Below, in pieces: positions 23,797 to 34,308 of a DNA stretch of 40,853 nt. The translations under genes and the position numbers were made by a program. This DNA comes from DASXMR01 sp036495525. Its GTDB lineage: Bacteria; Actinomycetota; Actinomycetes; Streptosporangiales; Streptosporangiaceae. Position 1 is the first letter of the stretch, and each line of letters starts with the position of its first letter. The stretch is taken from the NCBI GenBank assembly GCA_036495525.1, contig DASXMR010000133.1, forward strand, positions 1 through 40,853, in the 5' to 3' direction. The notes under the pieces were generated by a model. The model was not told where the DNA came from. It saw only the letters and a program-made list of their open reading frames with translations, and did no database searches.

Positions 23797-24756
23797 ATGA
23801 CTGCTGCCAGCCCGATCGTCCTGGAAGCGCCGGCCCAGCAGGTGGCTGACACCTTCGCCCAGCCGCCGTTCATCTACGACATGGCCCCGGCCGACGCGCG
23901 CAAGGTGCTGGAGGACGCCCAGGCTGCGCCGGTGAGCAAGCTGCCGGTCGACGAAGAGTGGATAACGATCCCCTCACCGGCCGGCGATGTGCGTGTGCGC
24001 CTGGTCAGGCCACGGGGCGCCGCCGGCCTGCTGCCGGTGATCGTGTACATGCACGGCGGCGGCTGGGTGCTCGGCAACGCGGCCACCCACGACCGGCTCG
24101 TCCGCGAGCTGGCGGTCGGAGCCGACGCGGCACTCGCGTTCGTCGAGTACCCGAACTCGCCGGAGGCCCGCTACCCCACGGCGATCGAGCAGGGCTACGC
24201 GACGGCGCAGTGGATCACCAGCAACCGCGCGTCGAAGGGCCTGGATGCCAGGCGGATGGCCGTGGCCGGCGACTCGGTCGGCGGCAACATGGCCGCCGCG
24301 CTGGCGCTGATGGCCAAGCAGCGCGGAGACGTGAACTTCGTGCAGCAGTCGATGTACTACCCGGTCACGGACGCGGCGATGGACACCGCGTCCTACGAGA
24401 TGTTCGCGACCGGTTACTACCTCAGCCGCACGGAGATGGAGTGGTTCTGGGACGCCTACACCACCGACCCCGCGCAGCGGGCCGAGATCACGGCCTCGCC
24501 GAACCGGGCCAGCATCGAGGAGGTCACCGGGCTGCCGCCGGCCTACCTGTGCGTGGACGAGGCAGACGTGCTGCGCGACGAGGGCGAGGCGTACGCTGCC
24601 AAGCTCAGGATGGCCGGGGTGCCGGTCACCACGGTGCGCTACGACGGCACCATTCACGACTTCATGCTGCTCAATGCCCTGAGCGAGACCCGCGCTACCC
24701 GCGCGGCCATCGGCCAGGCGACCTCGTTCCTGCGCTCCGGGCTCGGAACCAGCTGA
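23797..24756 (+). CDS. HSL-family alpha/beta hydrolase (esterase/lipase)
   Basis: A 319-residue alpha/beta hydrolase of the hormone-sensitive-lipase group. The oxyanion-hole motif is VIVYMHGGGWVLGNAA, the nucleophile elbow AVAGDSVGGNMAAAL, and the rest of the triad is in YLCVDEADVLRDEGEAYA (Asp) and TIHDFMLLN (His). It has no signal peptide, so it is cytoplasmic. It should hydrolyse small acyl esters; the natural substrate is unknown. ATG 23797 is chosen for GAGGAG seven bases upstream; GTG 23782 is in frame. It is single-gene and convergent with recQ. Confidence 0.92.
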   Translation: MTAASPIVLEAPAQQVADTFAQPPFIYDMAPADARKVLEDAQAAPVSKLPVDEEWITIPSPAGDVRVRLVRPRGAAGLLPVIVYMHGGGWVLGNAATHDRLVRELAVGADAALAFVEYPNSPEARYPTAIEQGYATAQWITSNRASKGLDARRMAVAGDSVGGNMAAALALMAKQRGDVNFVQQSMYYPVTDAAMDTASYEMFATGYYLSRTEMEWFWDAYTTDPAQRAEITASPNRASIEEVTGLPPAYLCVDEADVLRDEGEAYAAKLRMAGVPVTTVRYDGTIHDFMLLNALSETRATRAAIGQATSFLRSGLGTS

Positions 24757-24827
24757 CCGGGCGCAGCTGATCATGCTCACCCCGGCCAAGCAGATGACCG
24801 GCCCGGTCGCGCCTGGCTGGCAGCTGG

Positions 24828-26672
<1,845 letters not shown>

Positions 26673-26724
26673 CCGGCGATTGTATGGCCGGCCGGGGACA
26701 CCGTGGCCGCGATCCGGCGGCCGG

Positions 26725-27525
26725 TCAGCGGGAGGACAGGCCGCGCAGCAGCTCCTCGACGATCCGCCGGGCGTAGCCGGCCTCGGGCCGCTCCTGGCCG
26801 TGCTGGCCCCTGGCGAGGACGGCGCCGGTGAGCAGGAACAGCGCGGCGTCGATGTCGGCGCCCTCGCGCAGCTCGCCGGTGGCCACGCCGCGCCGCAGCA
26901 CCGACCTGACCACCTCACGGCGTGGCTCGGCCACATTCTCCGCGTACCGCGCGGCCAGCCTCGGGTACCGTGCGCCATCACCCTGCCGCAGGCCGGACAG
27001 CCGGCGACGGCGCGGGTCGGCCGCCTCCCGGCACATCGCCTCAAGCAGCGCCACCAGGTCGGCGCGGACCGACTTGCCCTTGGGCTCGGGCAGCGGCGTG
27101 CGCAGCGCCGATACGGCGTCGAGCAGCAGGTCCTCCTTGCCCGGCCAGCGGCGGTAGATGGTGGCCTTGCCGACCCCCGCCCTGGCCGCGACGGCCTCGA
27201 TGCACAGCCCGTCAATGCCCTCGTCGGCCAGCACGCTCAGCGCGGCCTCGATGATCGCCTGATCGGCATGCTCGCTGCGCGGCCGCCCTGGCCGCCGGTG
27301 CACGGGCGCCTCGCTGGTCCCGAGCATGCCTGCCGCCTGGCCCGCAGCCTGCTTGCCCGCGCCCTGCTTGCCGGCAGCCTGCTTGGCTGCCACGGCACCG
27401 GCCGCCACCGCGCCCGGCGGCGGCGTCAGGCCGGCTGCCACCGCAGCCGCCACCGCGCTCTCGCCTGGCTGCGCAGCCTGGCGCTGCGCCTGCGGCCGCC
27501 TGGCCAGGATCTGCCGCGCCCCCAT
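26725..27525 (-). CDS. TetR-family repressor with long low-complexity N-terminal extension
   Basis: A 266-residue protein. The DNA-binding domain is RPGRPRSEHADQAIIEAALS, then IEAVAARAGVGKATIYRRWP, then KEDLLLDAV; the C-terminal ~130 residues are the ligand domain. TetR proteins are usually near 200 residues; here about 66 residues precede the domain, including an Ala/Gly/Lys/Gln repeat (AAKQAAGKQGAGKQAAGQAA). ATG 27525 overlaps the MFS stop (TGATG) and GGGGGAG precedes it, supporting the long form. ATG 27327 would give a standard 200-residue protein. It likely represses the upstream exporter gene and itself. Confidence 0.88.
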   Translation of the reverse strand: MGARQILARRPQAQRQAAQPGESAVAAAVAAGLTPPPGAVAAGAVAAKQAAGKQGAGKQAAGQAAGMLGTSEAPVHRRPGRPRSEHADQAIIEAALSVLADEGIDGLCIEAVAARAGVGKATIYRRWPGKEDLLLDAVSALRTPLPEPKGKSVRADLVALLEAMCREAADPRRRRLSGLRQGDGARYPRLAARYAENVAEPRREVVRSVLRRGVATGELREGADIDAALFLLTGAVLARGQHGQERPEAGYARRIVEELLRGLSSR

Positions 27526-29156
27526 CACTCCCCCGTTCCACCCGGCCGGCCTGACGGGCCTGCTGCCCCGGCCAGCCGGCCCCCGCCCGCGCCGGCCTCG
27601 GTCACCATACTGTCGGAGCCTGACATTTCCCGCGCAGCCGGGCCGGCGGGTCGCCGTCCTGGCATCCAGGCCGCCATCGCGGCGGCGCCGAGCACCGCGA
27701 TGCCGACCGAGATCAGGGTCGTGATGTGCATCGCGTGCACGAAGGCGGCATCGCCGGCGGCGAGCAGCGCAGCGCCGCCTGCCGGCAGGTGCTGCGCGAC
27801 CGACTGGGTCGCCGCGACCGACAGGGTCGCCTGCCCGCGCACCGAGGCTGGCAGTGCGGTCAGCGCCGGGGCGAGACGCAGCCGGTACGCGGTGGCCAGA
27901 ATCGAGCCGAGCACCGCGACCCCGAGCGCGACGGCGACCTGGCGGGAGGTGTTGGTGATCGCCGATCCGGCCCCGCCGCGGCTCCTCGGCACGACCGACA
28001 TCACCGCCTCGGTGGCGGTCGGCATCACGGTGCCCATCCCGGCGCCCTGCAGGAAGAACGTCACCTCCAGCGCCCAGATCGGGGTGCTGGTGCCGAGCAG
28101 GTGATAGCCGGTCAGGGCGCAGGCTACGACCAGCAGGCCGCCGGTGCACACCGCCTTCGGCCCGAACCGCCGCACCAGCGCCGCGCTGCGGGTGGAGAGC
28201 AGCAGCTGGCCAGCCGCCAGCGGGACGGTCAGCAGGCCGGCCGCCAGCGGGCTGTAACCGCGGACGTTCTGCACGTAGAAGCTGATGAAGAAATACACCC
28301 CGGACATCGCGAAGAAGACCAGCGCGATGGCGGCCGCCGCGGTCGACAGCCGGGGATCGCGGAACAGCCGCACGTCGAGCGACGGGTAGGCGGTGCGGCT
28401 CTCGTGCCAGCCGAACCCGGCCAGCACGGCGAGCCCCGCGGCGGCCGGGCCGAGCACATCGGGACGCAGCCAGGAGCCGGTGTCGCCACCCTGGATGATC
28501 CCGTACACCACCAGCACCAGCCCGGCGATGGACAGCAGCACGCCGGCCAGGTCGACCCGGCCTGGCGAGGGGCTGCGCGACTCGGGGACCAGCATGCTGG
28601 TGGCGATCACGCCGACTGCGGTCAGCGGGACGTTGATCAGGAAGACCGAGCCCCACCAGAAATGATCGAGGAGCAGCCCGCCGACGATCGGGCCCGCCGC
28701 GATGGCGGCTCCGACCGCGGCGGCCCAGATGCCGATGGCACGCGGCCGCTCGCGCGGGTCGAACACGTTAGTGATGATCGACAGCGTCTGCGGCATCACC
28801 GCGGCGCCGCCGAGGCCCATCGCGGCCCGCGCCCAGATCAGCTGGTCGGGAGTCTGCGCGTAGGCCGACAGCAGCGACGACACGCCGAACATGGCCAGGC
28901 CGATCATCAGCACCCGGCGGCGGCCGACCCGGTCGCCGATCACGCCGAAGGTGAACAGCAGGCCAGCGAAGACCAGCGTGTAGGAGTTGACCGCCCACTC
29001 GAGCTGACTCTGGCTGGCACCGAGCCCGGCTCCCGGCTCCGAGATCGTCTTCAGCGCGATATTCAGCACGGTGTTGTCCAGCACGATCGCTGCCAGGCTC
29101 AGGATCAGGACACTGAGGATGACCCACTGGCGGCGGCCGGATGTCGTGGTGCTCAT
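27525..29156 (-). CDS. DHA2-type MFS multidrug exporter (EmrB/QacA-like)
   Basis: A 543-residue, 14-helix major facilitator. TM1 reads ILSLAAIVLDNTVLNIALKT, with the DHA2 motif LDxTVxNxAL; loop 2-3 is GVIGDRVGRRRVLMIGLA; motif C appears as GAAIAAGPIVGGLLLDHFWW. Such proteins export toxic cationic compounds or antibiotics by proton antiport. The start ATG 29156 (MSTTTSGRRQW) has AAAGG seven bases upstream. The stop overlaps the TetR start by one base, so exporter and repressor form an autoregulated operon. Substrate unknown. Confidence 0.93.
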   Translation of the reverse strand: MSTTTSGRRQWVILSVLILSLAAIVLDNTVLNIALKTISEPGAGLGASQSQLEWAVNSYTLVFAGLLFTFGVIGDRVGRRRVLMIGLAMFGVSSLLSAYAQTPDQLIWARAAMGLGGAAVMPQTLSIITNVFDPRERPRAIGIWAAAVGAAIAAGPIVGGLLLDHFWWGSVFLINVPLTAVGVIATSMLVPESRSPSPGRVDLAGVLLSIAGLVLVVYGIIQGGDTGSWLRPDVLGPAAAGLAVLAGFGWHESRTAYPSLDVRLFRDPRLSTAAAAIALVFFAMSGVYFFISFYVQNVRGYSPLAAGLLTVPLAAGQLLLSTRSAALVRRFGPKAVCTGGLLVVACALTGYHLLGTSTPIWALEVTFFLQGAGMGTVMPTATEAVMSVVPRSRGGAGSAITNTSRQVAVALGVAVLGSILATAYRLRLAPALTALPASVRGQATLSVAATQSVAQHLPAGGAALLAAGDAAFVHAMHITTLISVGIAVLGAAAMAAWMPGRRPAGPAAREMSGSDSMVTEAGAGGGRLAGAAGPSGRPGGTGE

Positions 29157-29496
29157 GCTGCCTTTCACTAGCCGGGATGCGCTTGCTGCCCTCGTGCGTT
29201 CAGCTCAATGACTGACGCGCAGGACGGCAGGCAGGTTTGCCCGCAGCTGCGGCGTTGTCACCAGAAATCACCAGAGCGGAGAACGAGTTGCGATACGCGA
29301 CGTTCTCGTATCGAAACGATAGCGTTCCGGAACTGACCGGTGCAACCGGTTCCGGCGCGAGCGAGCTGCCCCCGCCCGCTGCCCCCCGGCGGGCGGCCAG
29401 GACGCGCTGCCTGGGGCTCGTCCGGCGAGCCAGTACGTGTCATTATCGAGGAAGTCCGGGGACGCCACTGGGGCGCCTCGAGACGCGGAGGATCTC
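29157..29496. promoter_or_regulatory. Divergent control region with probable TetR operator
   Basis: This 340-bp region between the exporter and panB has no gene. An inverted repeat, cgatacg (29291-29297) and cgtatcg (29307-29313), with a 9-nt spacer, is followed by atcgaaacgat (29310-29320), a second overlapping dyad. Both lie in the only A/T-rich part, about 135 bp before the exporter start, and fit a TetR operator. GGAGG at 29487-29491 is the panB ribosome binding site. Confidence 0.5.
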
Positions 29497-30375
29497 ATGA
29501 CTGCTCAGCAGGGTGACCAGGCGACGGCCGCGACGGCAGCGCGGACCAGCCGCCCGGAGCCGCTCTACGGCGGGAGCGCGGCGCGCCGGATTACCATTCG
29601 CGACGTGGCGCTGGCCAAATCTCGCGGCGAGAAATGGCCGATGCTGACCGCCTACGACGCGCTGACCGCGCGAATCTTTGACCAGGCCGGGATACCGGTG
29701 CTGCTGGTGGGCGACTCGGCCGCGATGGTGGTCTACGGTCACGACACGACCATCCCGGTCACCGTCGACGACCTCATTCCGCTGGCCGCCGCCGTGGTGC
29801 GCGGCAGCAGCCGGGCGCTGGTCGTCGCTGACCTGCCATTCGGCTCGTACCAGGCGTCGCCGGAGTCCGCGCTGCACGCCGCCACCCGCTTCCTCAAGGA
29901 GGCCGGCGCCCACGCGGTGAAGCTCGAGGGCGGCAGCCGGGTGATCCGCCAGGTCGAGGACATCGTCGCGGCCGGCATCCCGGTCATGGGGCACCTGGGG
30001 CTGACGCCGCAGTCGGTGAACGCGTTCGGCGGCTACCGGGTCCAGGGCCGGGGCGAGGACGGCGAGCGGCTGCTGCGGGACGCCAAGGCGCTGCAGTCGG
30101 CTGGGGCGTTCGCCATCGTGCTCGAGTGCGTGCCGGCCGAGCTGGCAGCTGCGGTGACCCAGACGCTGACGATCCCGACCATCGGCATCGGCGCCGGACC
30201 GGACTGCGACGCCCAGGTGCTGGTGTGGCAGGACATGGCCGGGCTGACCCCGCACACGGCGAAGTTCGTCAAGAAGTACGCCGACGTGGGCTCGGTGCTG
30301 GGCGACGCCGCCCGTGCCTTCGCCGGCGAGGTCGCCTCCGGCGCGTTCCCGGCGCCGGAGTACGCCTACCGCTGA
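29497..30375 (+). CDS. panB: 3-methyl-2-oxobutanoate hydroxymethyltransferase
   Basis: A 292-residue TIM-barrel enzyme making ketopantoate from 2-oxoisovalerate and methylene-tetrahydrofolate, the first committed step to pantothenate and CoA. Signatures are GEKWPMLTAYDALTARIFDQ, LLVGDSAAMVVYGHDTT (metal Asp), ADLPFGSYQASPE, GAHAVKLEGG (Lys), VMGHLGLTPQSVNAFGGY and AIVLECVP (catalytic Glu). ATG 29497 has GGAGG five bases upstream; the N-terminal ~30 residues are a non-conserved extension. Its last ten bases overlap the end of the convergent channel gene. CoA made from this pathway is the substrate of the phosphopantetheinyl transferase at 7294. Confidence 0.96.
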   Translation: MTAQQGDQATAATAARTSRPEPLYGGSAARRITIRDVALAKSRGEKWPMLTAYDALTARIFDQAGIPVLLVGDSAAMVVYGHDTTIPVTVDDLIPLAAAVVRGSSRALVVADLPFGSYQASPESALHAATRFLKEAGAHAVKLEGGSRVIRQVEDIVAAGIPVMGHLGLTPQSVNAFGGYRVQGRGEDGERLLRDAKALQSAGAFAIVLECVPAELAAAVTQTLTIPTIGIGAGPDCDAQVLVWQDMAGLTPHTAKFVKKYADVGSVLGDAARAFAGEVASGAFPAPEYAYR

Positions 30376-31460
30376 CGCGGCGCGCTGTCTGGCTGCGGAT
30401 ACCGGGAGTCGGCGCGCGGGCCGATCATGATCAGCCGGTCGCCGGCTGCCAGGCGGCCTGCCAGCGGGTCGTCACAGGCGAGCACCTGGTCGCCGCGCAA
30501 GACCGCGATGACCGGGCCTGGCACGCCGCTGGCCGGGCTGCCGACCTCCGCGTCGCTGGCCGCGCGCTCGGTTAGCCCGAGCCCGCGGCTGCGGTCGAGC
30601 AGATCGGAGATCACCTGCCCGGCGGCCGGCCGGACGGTGGAGATGCCGAGCAGCCGGCCGGCCGTCGCGGAGGACACGACGACCTGGTCGGCACCGCTCT
30701 GCCGCAGCAGCGACTCGTTCTCCTCCTCCCGGACCGCCGCGACGATCGTCGCGGACGGGCTGAGCTGGCGGGCGGTCAGGGCGATGAGGACAGCCGAGTC
30801 GTCCCGGTTCACGGCGATGACGACCTGCGCGGCCAGGTCGGCCTTTGCGCTGATCAGGACGTCGCGGCGGGTGGCGTCGCCGGTGATCGCCACCAGGCCG
30901 GCCACGTTGGCCTCGCTGACGGCGTCGGAGGCGACGTCGACGACGACGATGTCGTCCCGGCTCAGCCCGGCCTGCTCCAGCGTGGTGACCACGCTGCGGC
31001 CCTTGGTCCCGTATCCGATGACAACGGCGTGACCAGTCACCCTGGACCTCCACCTGGCCGCGCGGAAGCTCCGCGTGGTTCGTTCGGTCAGCACCTCGAG
31101 AGTGGTGCCGACGAGCAGGATCAGGAAGATCACCCTGATCGGGGTGATCAGCACGATGTTCACCAGCCGGGCGACGTCGGTGGCCGGAACGACGTCACCG
31201 AAGCCGGTGGTCGACAGCGTGACCGTCGAGTAGTAGATGCTCGCCAGCAGCGAGAGCGGGCGGCCGGGGTGCGCGACGTCGCGGTACCCGGCACGGCCGA
31301 GATAGACGATCACTGCCGAGACCACCAGCAGGCCGGACGCGAACAGCATCCGCCTGGACACCGCGACGAGGGGCGTTACCGGCCGGGATGGCAGCGAGAA
31401 GACGCCGGCCGGCCGGACTGATGCCGGCTCGCTACTTACATTTCGCGAGCGACTGATCAC
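30366..31460 (-). CDS. Two-helix potassium channel with TrkA-N/RCK domain
   Basis: A 364-residue membrane protein. The first helix is MLFASGLLVVSAVIVYLG, the pore loop ASIYYSTVTLSTTGFGDVVP, and the second helix NIVLITPIRVIFLILLVGTT. The selectivity filter TTGFGD differs from the common TVGYGD. A cytoplasmic Rossmann RCK domain follows (VTGHAVVIGYGTKGRSVVTT with the GxGxxG pattern, then VVDVASD), with a TrkA-C-like tail. It should conduct K+ under nucleotide control. GTG 31460 is a tentative start; a TATTCT hexamer 8 bases before it would allow a leaderless mRNA. TTG 31529 and GTG near residue 38 are alternatives. Confidence 0.85.
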   Translation of the reverse strand: MISRSRNVSSEPASVRPAGVFSLPSRPVTPLVAVSRRMLFASGLLVVSAVIVYLGRAGYRDVAHPGRPLSLLASIYYSTVTLSTTGFGDVVPATDVARLVNIVLITPIRVIFLILLVGTTLEVLTERTTRSFRAARWRSRVTGHAVVIGYGTKGRSVVTTLEQAGLSRDDIVVVDVASDAVSEANVAGLVAITGDATRRDVLISAKADLAAQVVIAVNRDDSAVLIALTARQLSPSATIVAAVREEENESLLRQSGADQVVVSSATAGRLLGISTVRPAAGQVISDLLDRSRGLGLTERAASDAEVGSPASGVPGPVIAVLRGDQVLACDDPLAGRLAAGDRLIMIGPRADSRYPQPDSAPRQR

Positions 31461-31612
31461 GCTCAGTGAGAATACAGAGCCCTGGTCACATGCCCGCCAC
31501 CTGACCCGTCCGCCGGCCGGCCGCGCCAAGCCCGAGCATCGGGGCGCCGGTAAAGCCGGGCCGGCCAGCTGCCGGAACGCGAGCCGGGTTATGACAGGCG
31601 GGCCCGCCAGCG

Positions 31613-32302
31613 CTAGATATCCGTAACGCGCAGGCCGGCGTGAGCCTTGTAGCGCCGGTTGACCGACACCAGGTTGGCCGTCAGCGCCTCAATCTGGCCG
31701 CAGTTGCGCAGCCGCCCGGCGTACACGCCGCGCACGCCGGGCAGCAGCGCGGCGAGAGCCTGCACCACATCGGTCGCCTGCCGGTCGTCGCCGAGCACCA
31801 TGACGTCCTGGCCGAGGTCATCGACGTCCGGATCCAGCAGCACGGCTGACGAGACATGGTGGAACGCGCCCACCACGCGGCTGCCGGGCAGCACGGCAGC
31901 GGCCTGCTGCGCGGCACTGCCCTCGGGTACTGGCAGCGAGTAGGCACCGTGGCTGTCGAAGGCCATCGGGTTCACGCAGTCGATCACGATCTTGCCGGCC
32001 AGCTCGGCCGCGAGAGAGGCCAGCAGGCCACGGTGCCCTTCCCACGGGATCGCCGCGATGACGATGCCGGCCGCCCTGGCTGCCTCCTGGTTGGCCGCGC
32101 CGGTGACCATGGGCGGCGAGCCGATCGTGGCTGCGGCTGCTGCCGCCCGGCCGGGGTCGCGCGAGCCGATGATGACCCGGCTGCCAGCCGCCGCGAGCCG
32201 GCCAGCCAGTCCGCGTCCCTGCTCGCCGGTGCCGCCCAGCACGCCTATGACCGCGCTGGCGGCCTGCTCGGCGGGGGCTGGCTGGGAAGCTGCGTCGACC
32301 AT
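31613..32302 (-). CDS. npdG: NADPH-dependent F420 reductase
   Basis: A 229-residue enzyme that exchanges hydride between NADP(H) and cofactor F420. The Rossmann motif is AVIGVLGGTGEQGRGLAGRL, the NADP-phosphate-binding segment VIIGSRDPGRAAAAA, then IVIAAIPWEGHRGLLASL, VIDCVNPMAF and the characteristic C-terminus NCGQIEALTANLVSVNRRYK. ATG 32302 (MVDAASQPAPAEQ) has AGGA eight bases upstream; the frame reaches 32479 but without support. F420 is typical of actinobacteria. It diverges from the unknown gene at 32489. Confidence 0.9.
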   Translation of the reverse strand: MVDAASQPAPAEQAASAVIGVLGGTGEQGRGLAGRLAAAGSRVIIGSRDPGRAAAAAATIGSPPMVTGAANQEAARAAGIVIAAIPWEGHRGLLASLAAELAGKIVIDCVNPMAFDSHGAYSLPVPEGSAAQQAAAVLPGSRVVGAFHHVSSAVLLDPDVDDLGQDVMVLGDDRQATDVVQALAALLPGVRGVYAGRLRNCGQIEALTANLVSVNRRYKAHAGLRVTDI

Positions 32303-32488
32303 GCCCCGATCCTGCCAGACCCGGCGCGGCAGCCGTTCGCTCCCGCCGGCGCACTCTGCCCTCGACGGCTGGCTAGCATCCGGGCAGCTGGCCACCCAGG
32401 CCTCCAGCTCGGGCGTTAGCCGGCGCGCAGTGACGACACGATCACGGTCCTGCTCCACACTGCCCGCCATTTCCGGCACTATGAGGGA

Positions 32489-33118
32489 ATGGACGCTGAT
32501 CAGGTTGCCGCCCTGCGGGTGCTGCTCGGGTCGACCGGCTGGCTCGATCGCACCAGTTATTTCGCCCAGGCGCTACGCCGGCAGGCCAGGACGCGCAGCG
32601 GCCTGCTCATCGTCGGCACGCCGCAGTTCGAGCCGTGGCACATGGCCGCGCACCTGCAGGACGAGAGTGAGCTGGCGGGCATCCCGGAGCTGGCCCCGGT
32701 GCTGGTCAGGTGGGCGCCGCCGCCGGGAGCGCCGGCCCACCTGAGCATCGGCATCCAGCGGCTTGAGGCAGCGAGCCGGGACGACGCGCTGCTGGTGGTC
32801 AGCGACCAGGCTGCGCCGGCCAGCCTGCTGGAGCGGCTCGCCGACGCCAGGAAGACCGGCACCACGATCTTCGCGCTTGACCAGGACGACGCCGAGCTCG
32901 ACGACCTGGCACACGAGGCGCTGCCGGTGCCCGGTACCGCGCCGGTCTCGTTCGACGGCGCCCAGCACCTGGTCAGCGCCGCGGCCGGGGAGAGCCCGAC
33001 GGTGGCGGCGAGCCGCCTTGCGCGGCGGCGCGGCTCGCGGCCTGGCGACCCCGAAGCAACGCTGCGCGGCCGGCTCGCCCGCCTGCTCAACGCCGTCAGC
33101 GGCACCCAGGTGGACTAG
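32489..33118 (+). CDS. Conserved hypothetical, possible SIS-like alpha/beta protein
   Basis: A 209-residue soluble protein without signal peptide. The core alternates strands and helices: SGLLIVGTPQFEPWHMAAHL, DDALLVVSDQAAPASLLERL, KTGTTIFALDQDD. The last pattern (a switch from free strand to TxIxAL followed by an acidic loop and LDDLAHEALPV) recalls sugar-isomerase (SIS) domains, but no family can be assigned with confidence. ATG 32489 is close to a GAGGGA run. It ends in a CTAG that also contains the stop of the convergent RIO kinase gene. Confidence 0.65.
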   Translation: MDADQVAALRVLLGSTGWLDRTSYFAQALRRQARTRSGLLIVGTPQFEPWHMAAHLQDESELAGIPELAPVLVRWAPPPGAPAHLSIGIQRLEAASRDDALLVVSDQAAPASLLERLADARKTGTTIFALDQDDAELDDLAHEALPVPGTAPVSFDGAQHLVSAAAGESPTVAASRLARRRGSRPGDPEATLRGRLARLLNAVSGTQVD

Positions 33119-34032
33119 CCGAGGCGCGCCTGTGACCGCAGCAGCGCGGCCAGCTCAGCTGGCGCCGGATCCCCGGCCGCCAGCCCGCGCGCGGTGAACC
33201 AGGCGGCCACGCTGGCCGCGTCGCGGTCGAGGAACTCGGCGCCGCGCGGATGTGAAATCACGTCGATGACCTGCGGCAGGTCGATCATGATCAGCCGGCC
33301 GCTGTGCACCAGCAGGTTGTAAGCGGACAGGTCACCGTGGGCCAGGCCGAGGTCGGCCAGGATCAGCAGCGCGTCCACCAGCTGCTGCCACAGATCGCCA
33401 AGTTCCGGCTCCGCCGGTCGAAGCTCAGCCAGCCGCGGCGCCGCGGTGCCGTCCGGGTCGCCGATGAACTCGAGCAGCAGCTCGGTGCCGAGCACCTGGA
33501 CCGGGTACGGCACCGGAGCGCCCGCCTCGTGCAGCTGGCTCAGCGCGGCGAACTCGGCCGCCGCCCACTGCCGGGCGATCATGGTCCTTCCGGTGGCGGT
33601 GCGCCGCTCCATGGCCCTGGTGTCCCTCGACTCGCGGACCCGCCGGCCGGCCAGGTACTCGCTGTCGCGGTGGAAGAGCCGGTGCTCGGCGGCGCGGTAG
33701 CGCTTGGCCGCCAGCAGGCAGCCGCCGCCGCTGCCAGGCACGCCGCGCTCCAGCAGGTGCACGTCGGCTTCCTTGCCAGTCTTCAGCACGCCGAGCTCGG
33801 TGTCCACCGCGCCAAGGTCGGTGACCAGCCAGTCCGGGTACGGCTGAGGTCCCCGCTCCCCAGCGGACGGCAGCGACCAGGTTGACCACCGGTCGCCGGC
33901 CGGCAGGCCGTCTACGGGGTCGAGGGCGTCAGCGGACGCCAGTGACCGGCGATGCCGGTCCCGCCTGGCGAATACGCTCTCGTCGTCGTCAAACCGCCGC
34001 TTGCCGCGGCGGCGAAGTGAAGGGTCGCGCAC
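33115..34032 (-). CDS. RIO-type serine/threonine protein kinase
   Basis: A 305-residue RIO1-like kinase. The nucleotide loop is GVLKTGKEADVHLLERG, the lysine strand LLAAKRYRA, the catalytic loop LAHGDLSAYNLLVHSG and the metal motif LIMIDLPQVIDV. The basic N-terminus (RRRGKRRFDDDE) may bind RNA. RIO kinases act in ribosome maturation in eukaryotes and archaea; bacterial roles are unknown. GTG 34032 is decided by GAGGAG eight bases upstream. Its TAG shares four bases with the stop of the facing gene. Confidence 0.9.
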   Translation of the reverse strand: MRDPSLRRRGKRRFDDDESVFARRDRHRRSLASADALDPVDGLPAGDRWSTWSLPSAGERGPQPYPDWLVTDLGAVDTELGVLKTGKEADVHLLERGVPGSGGGCLLAAKRYRAAEHRLFHRDSEYLAGRRVRESRDTRAMERRTATGRTMIARQWAAAEFAALSQLHEAGAPVPYPVQVLGTELLLEFIGDPDGTAAPRLAELRPAEPELGDLWQQLVDALLILADLGLAHGDLSAYNLLVHSGRLIMIDLPQVIDVISHPRGAEFLDRDAASVAAWFTARGLAAGDPAPAELAALLRSQARLG

Positions 34033-34308
34033 AGGCGATGCTCCTCGGGCGGAAGGCGGATGCGGGCGGCGTGCGCCCAGGGACGCGAATCGGCATCCTT
34101 ATCCCTCCTTCCGCTCGGGCCGGCCTGTCCGGCGACTGCAGCCGACAGTGCCAGCTGCCGGCCGGCGCGGCAACGGGTTTTCCCGGTGCCCGCCTCCATC
34201 TGGCCTTCACCTGGCTGCCACCCCCGCGCAACGCGCCCGCGATTGCGTCGAGAAGGCCCCAACGACACGTGGGGCCGTGATCGGAGGCCACAACCGGGGG
34301 GAAGAACA

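Noticed and set aside
26673..27215. N-terminal extension of RecQ
   Set aside because: It is the out-of-frame shadow of the TetR gene; RecQ homology starts just after GTG 26672.
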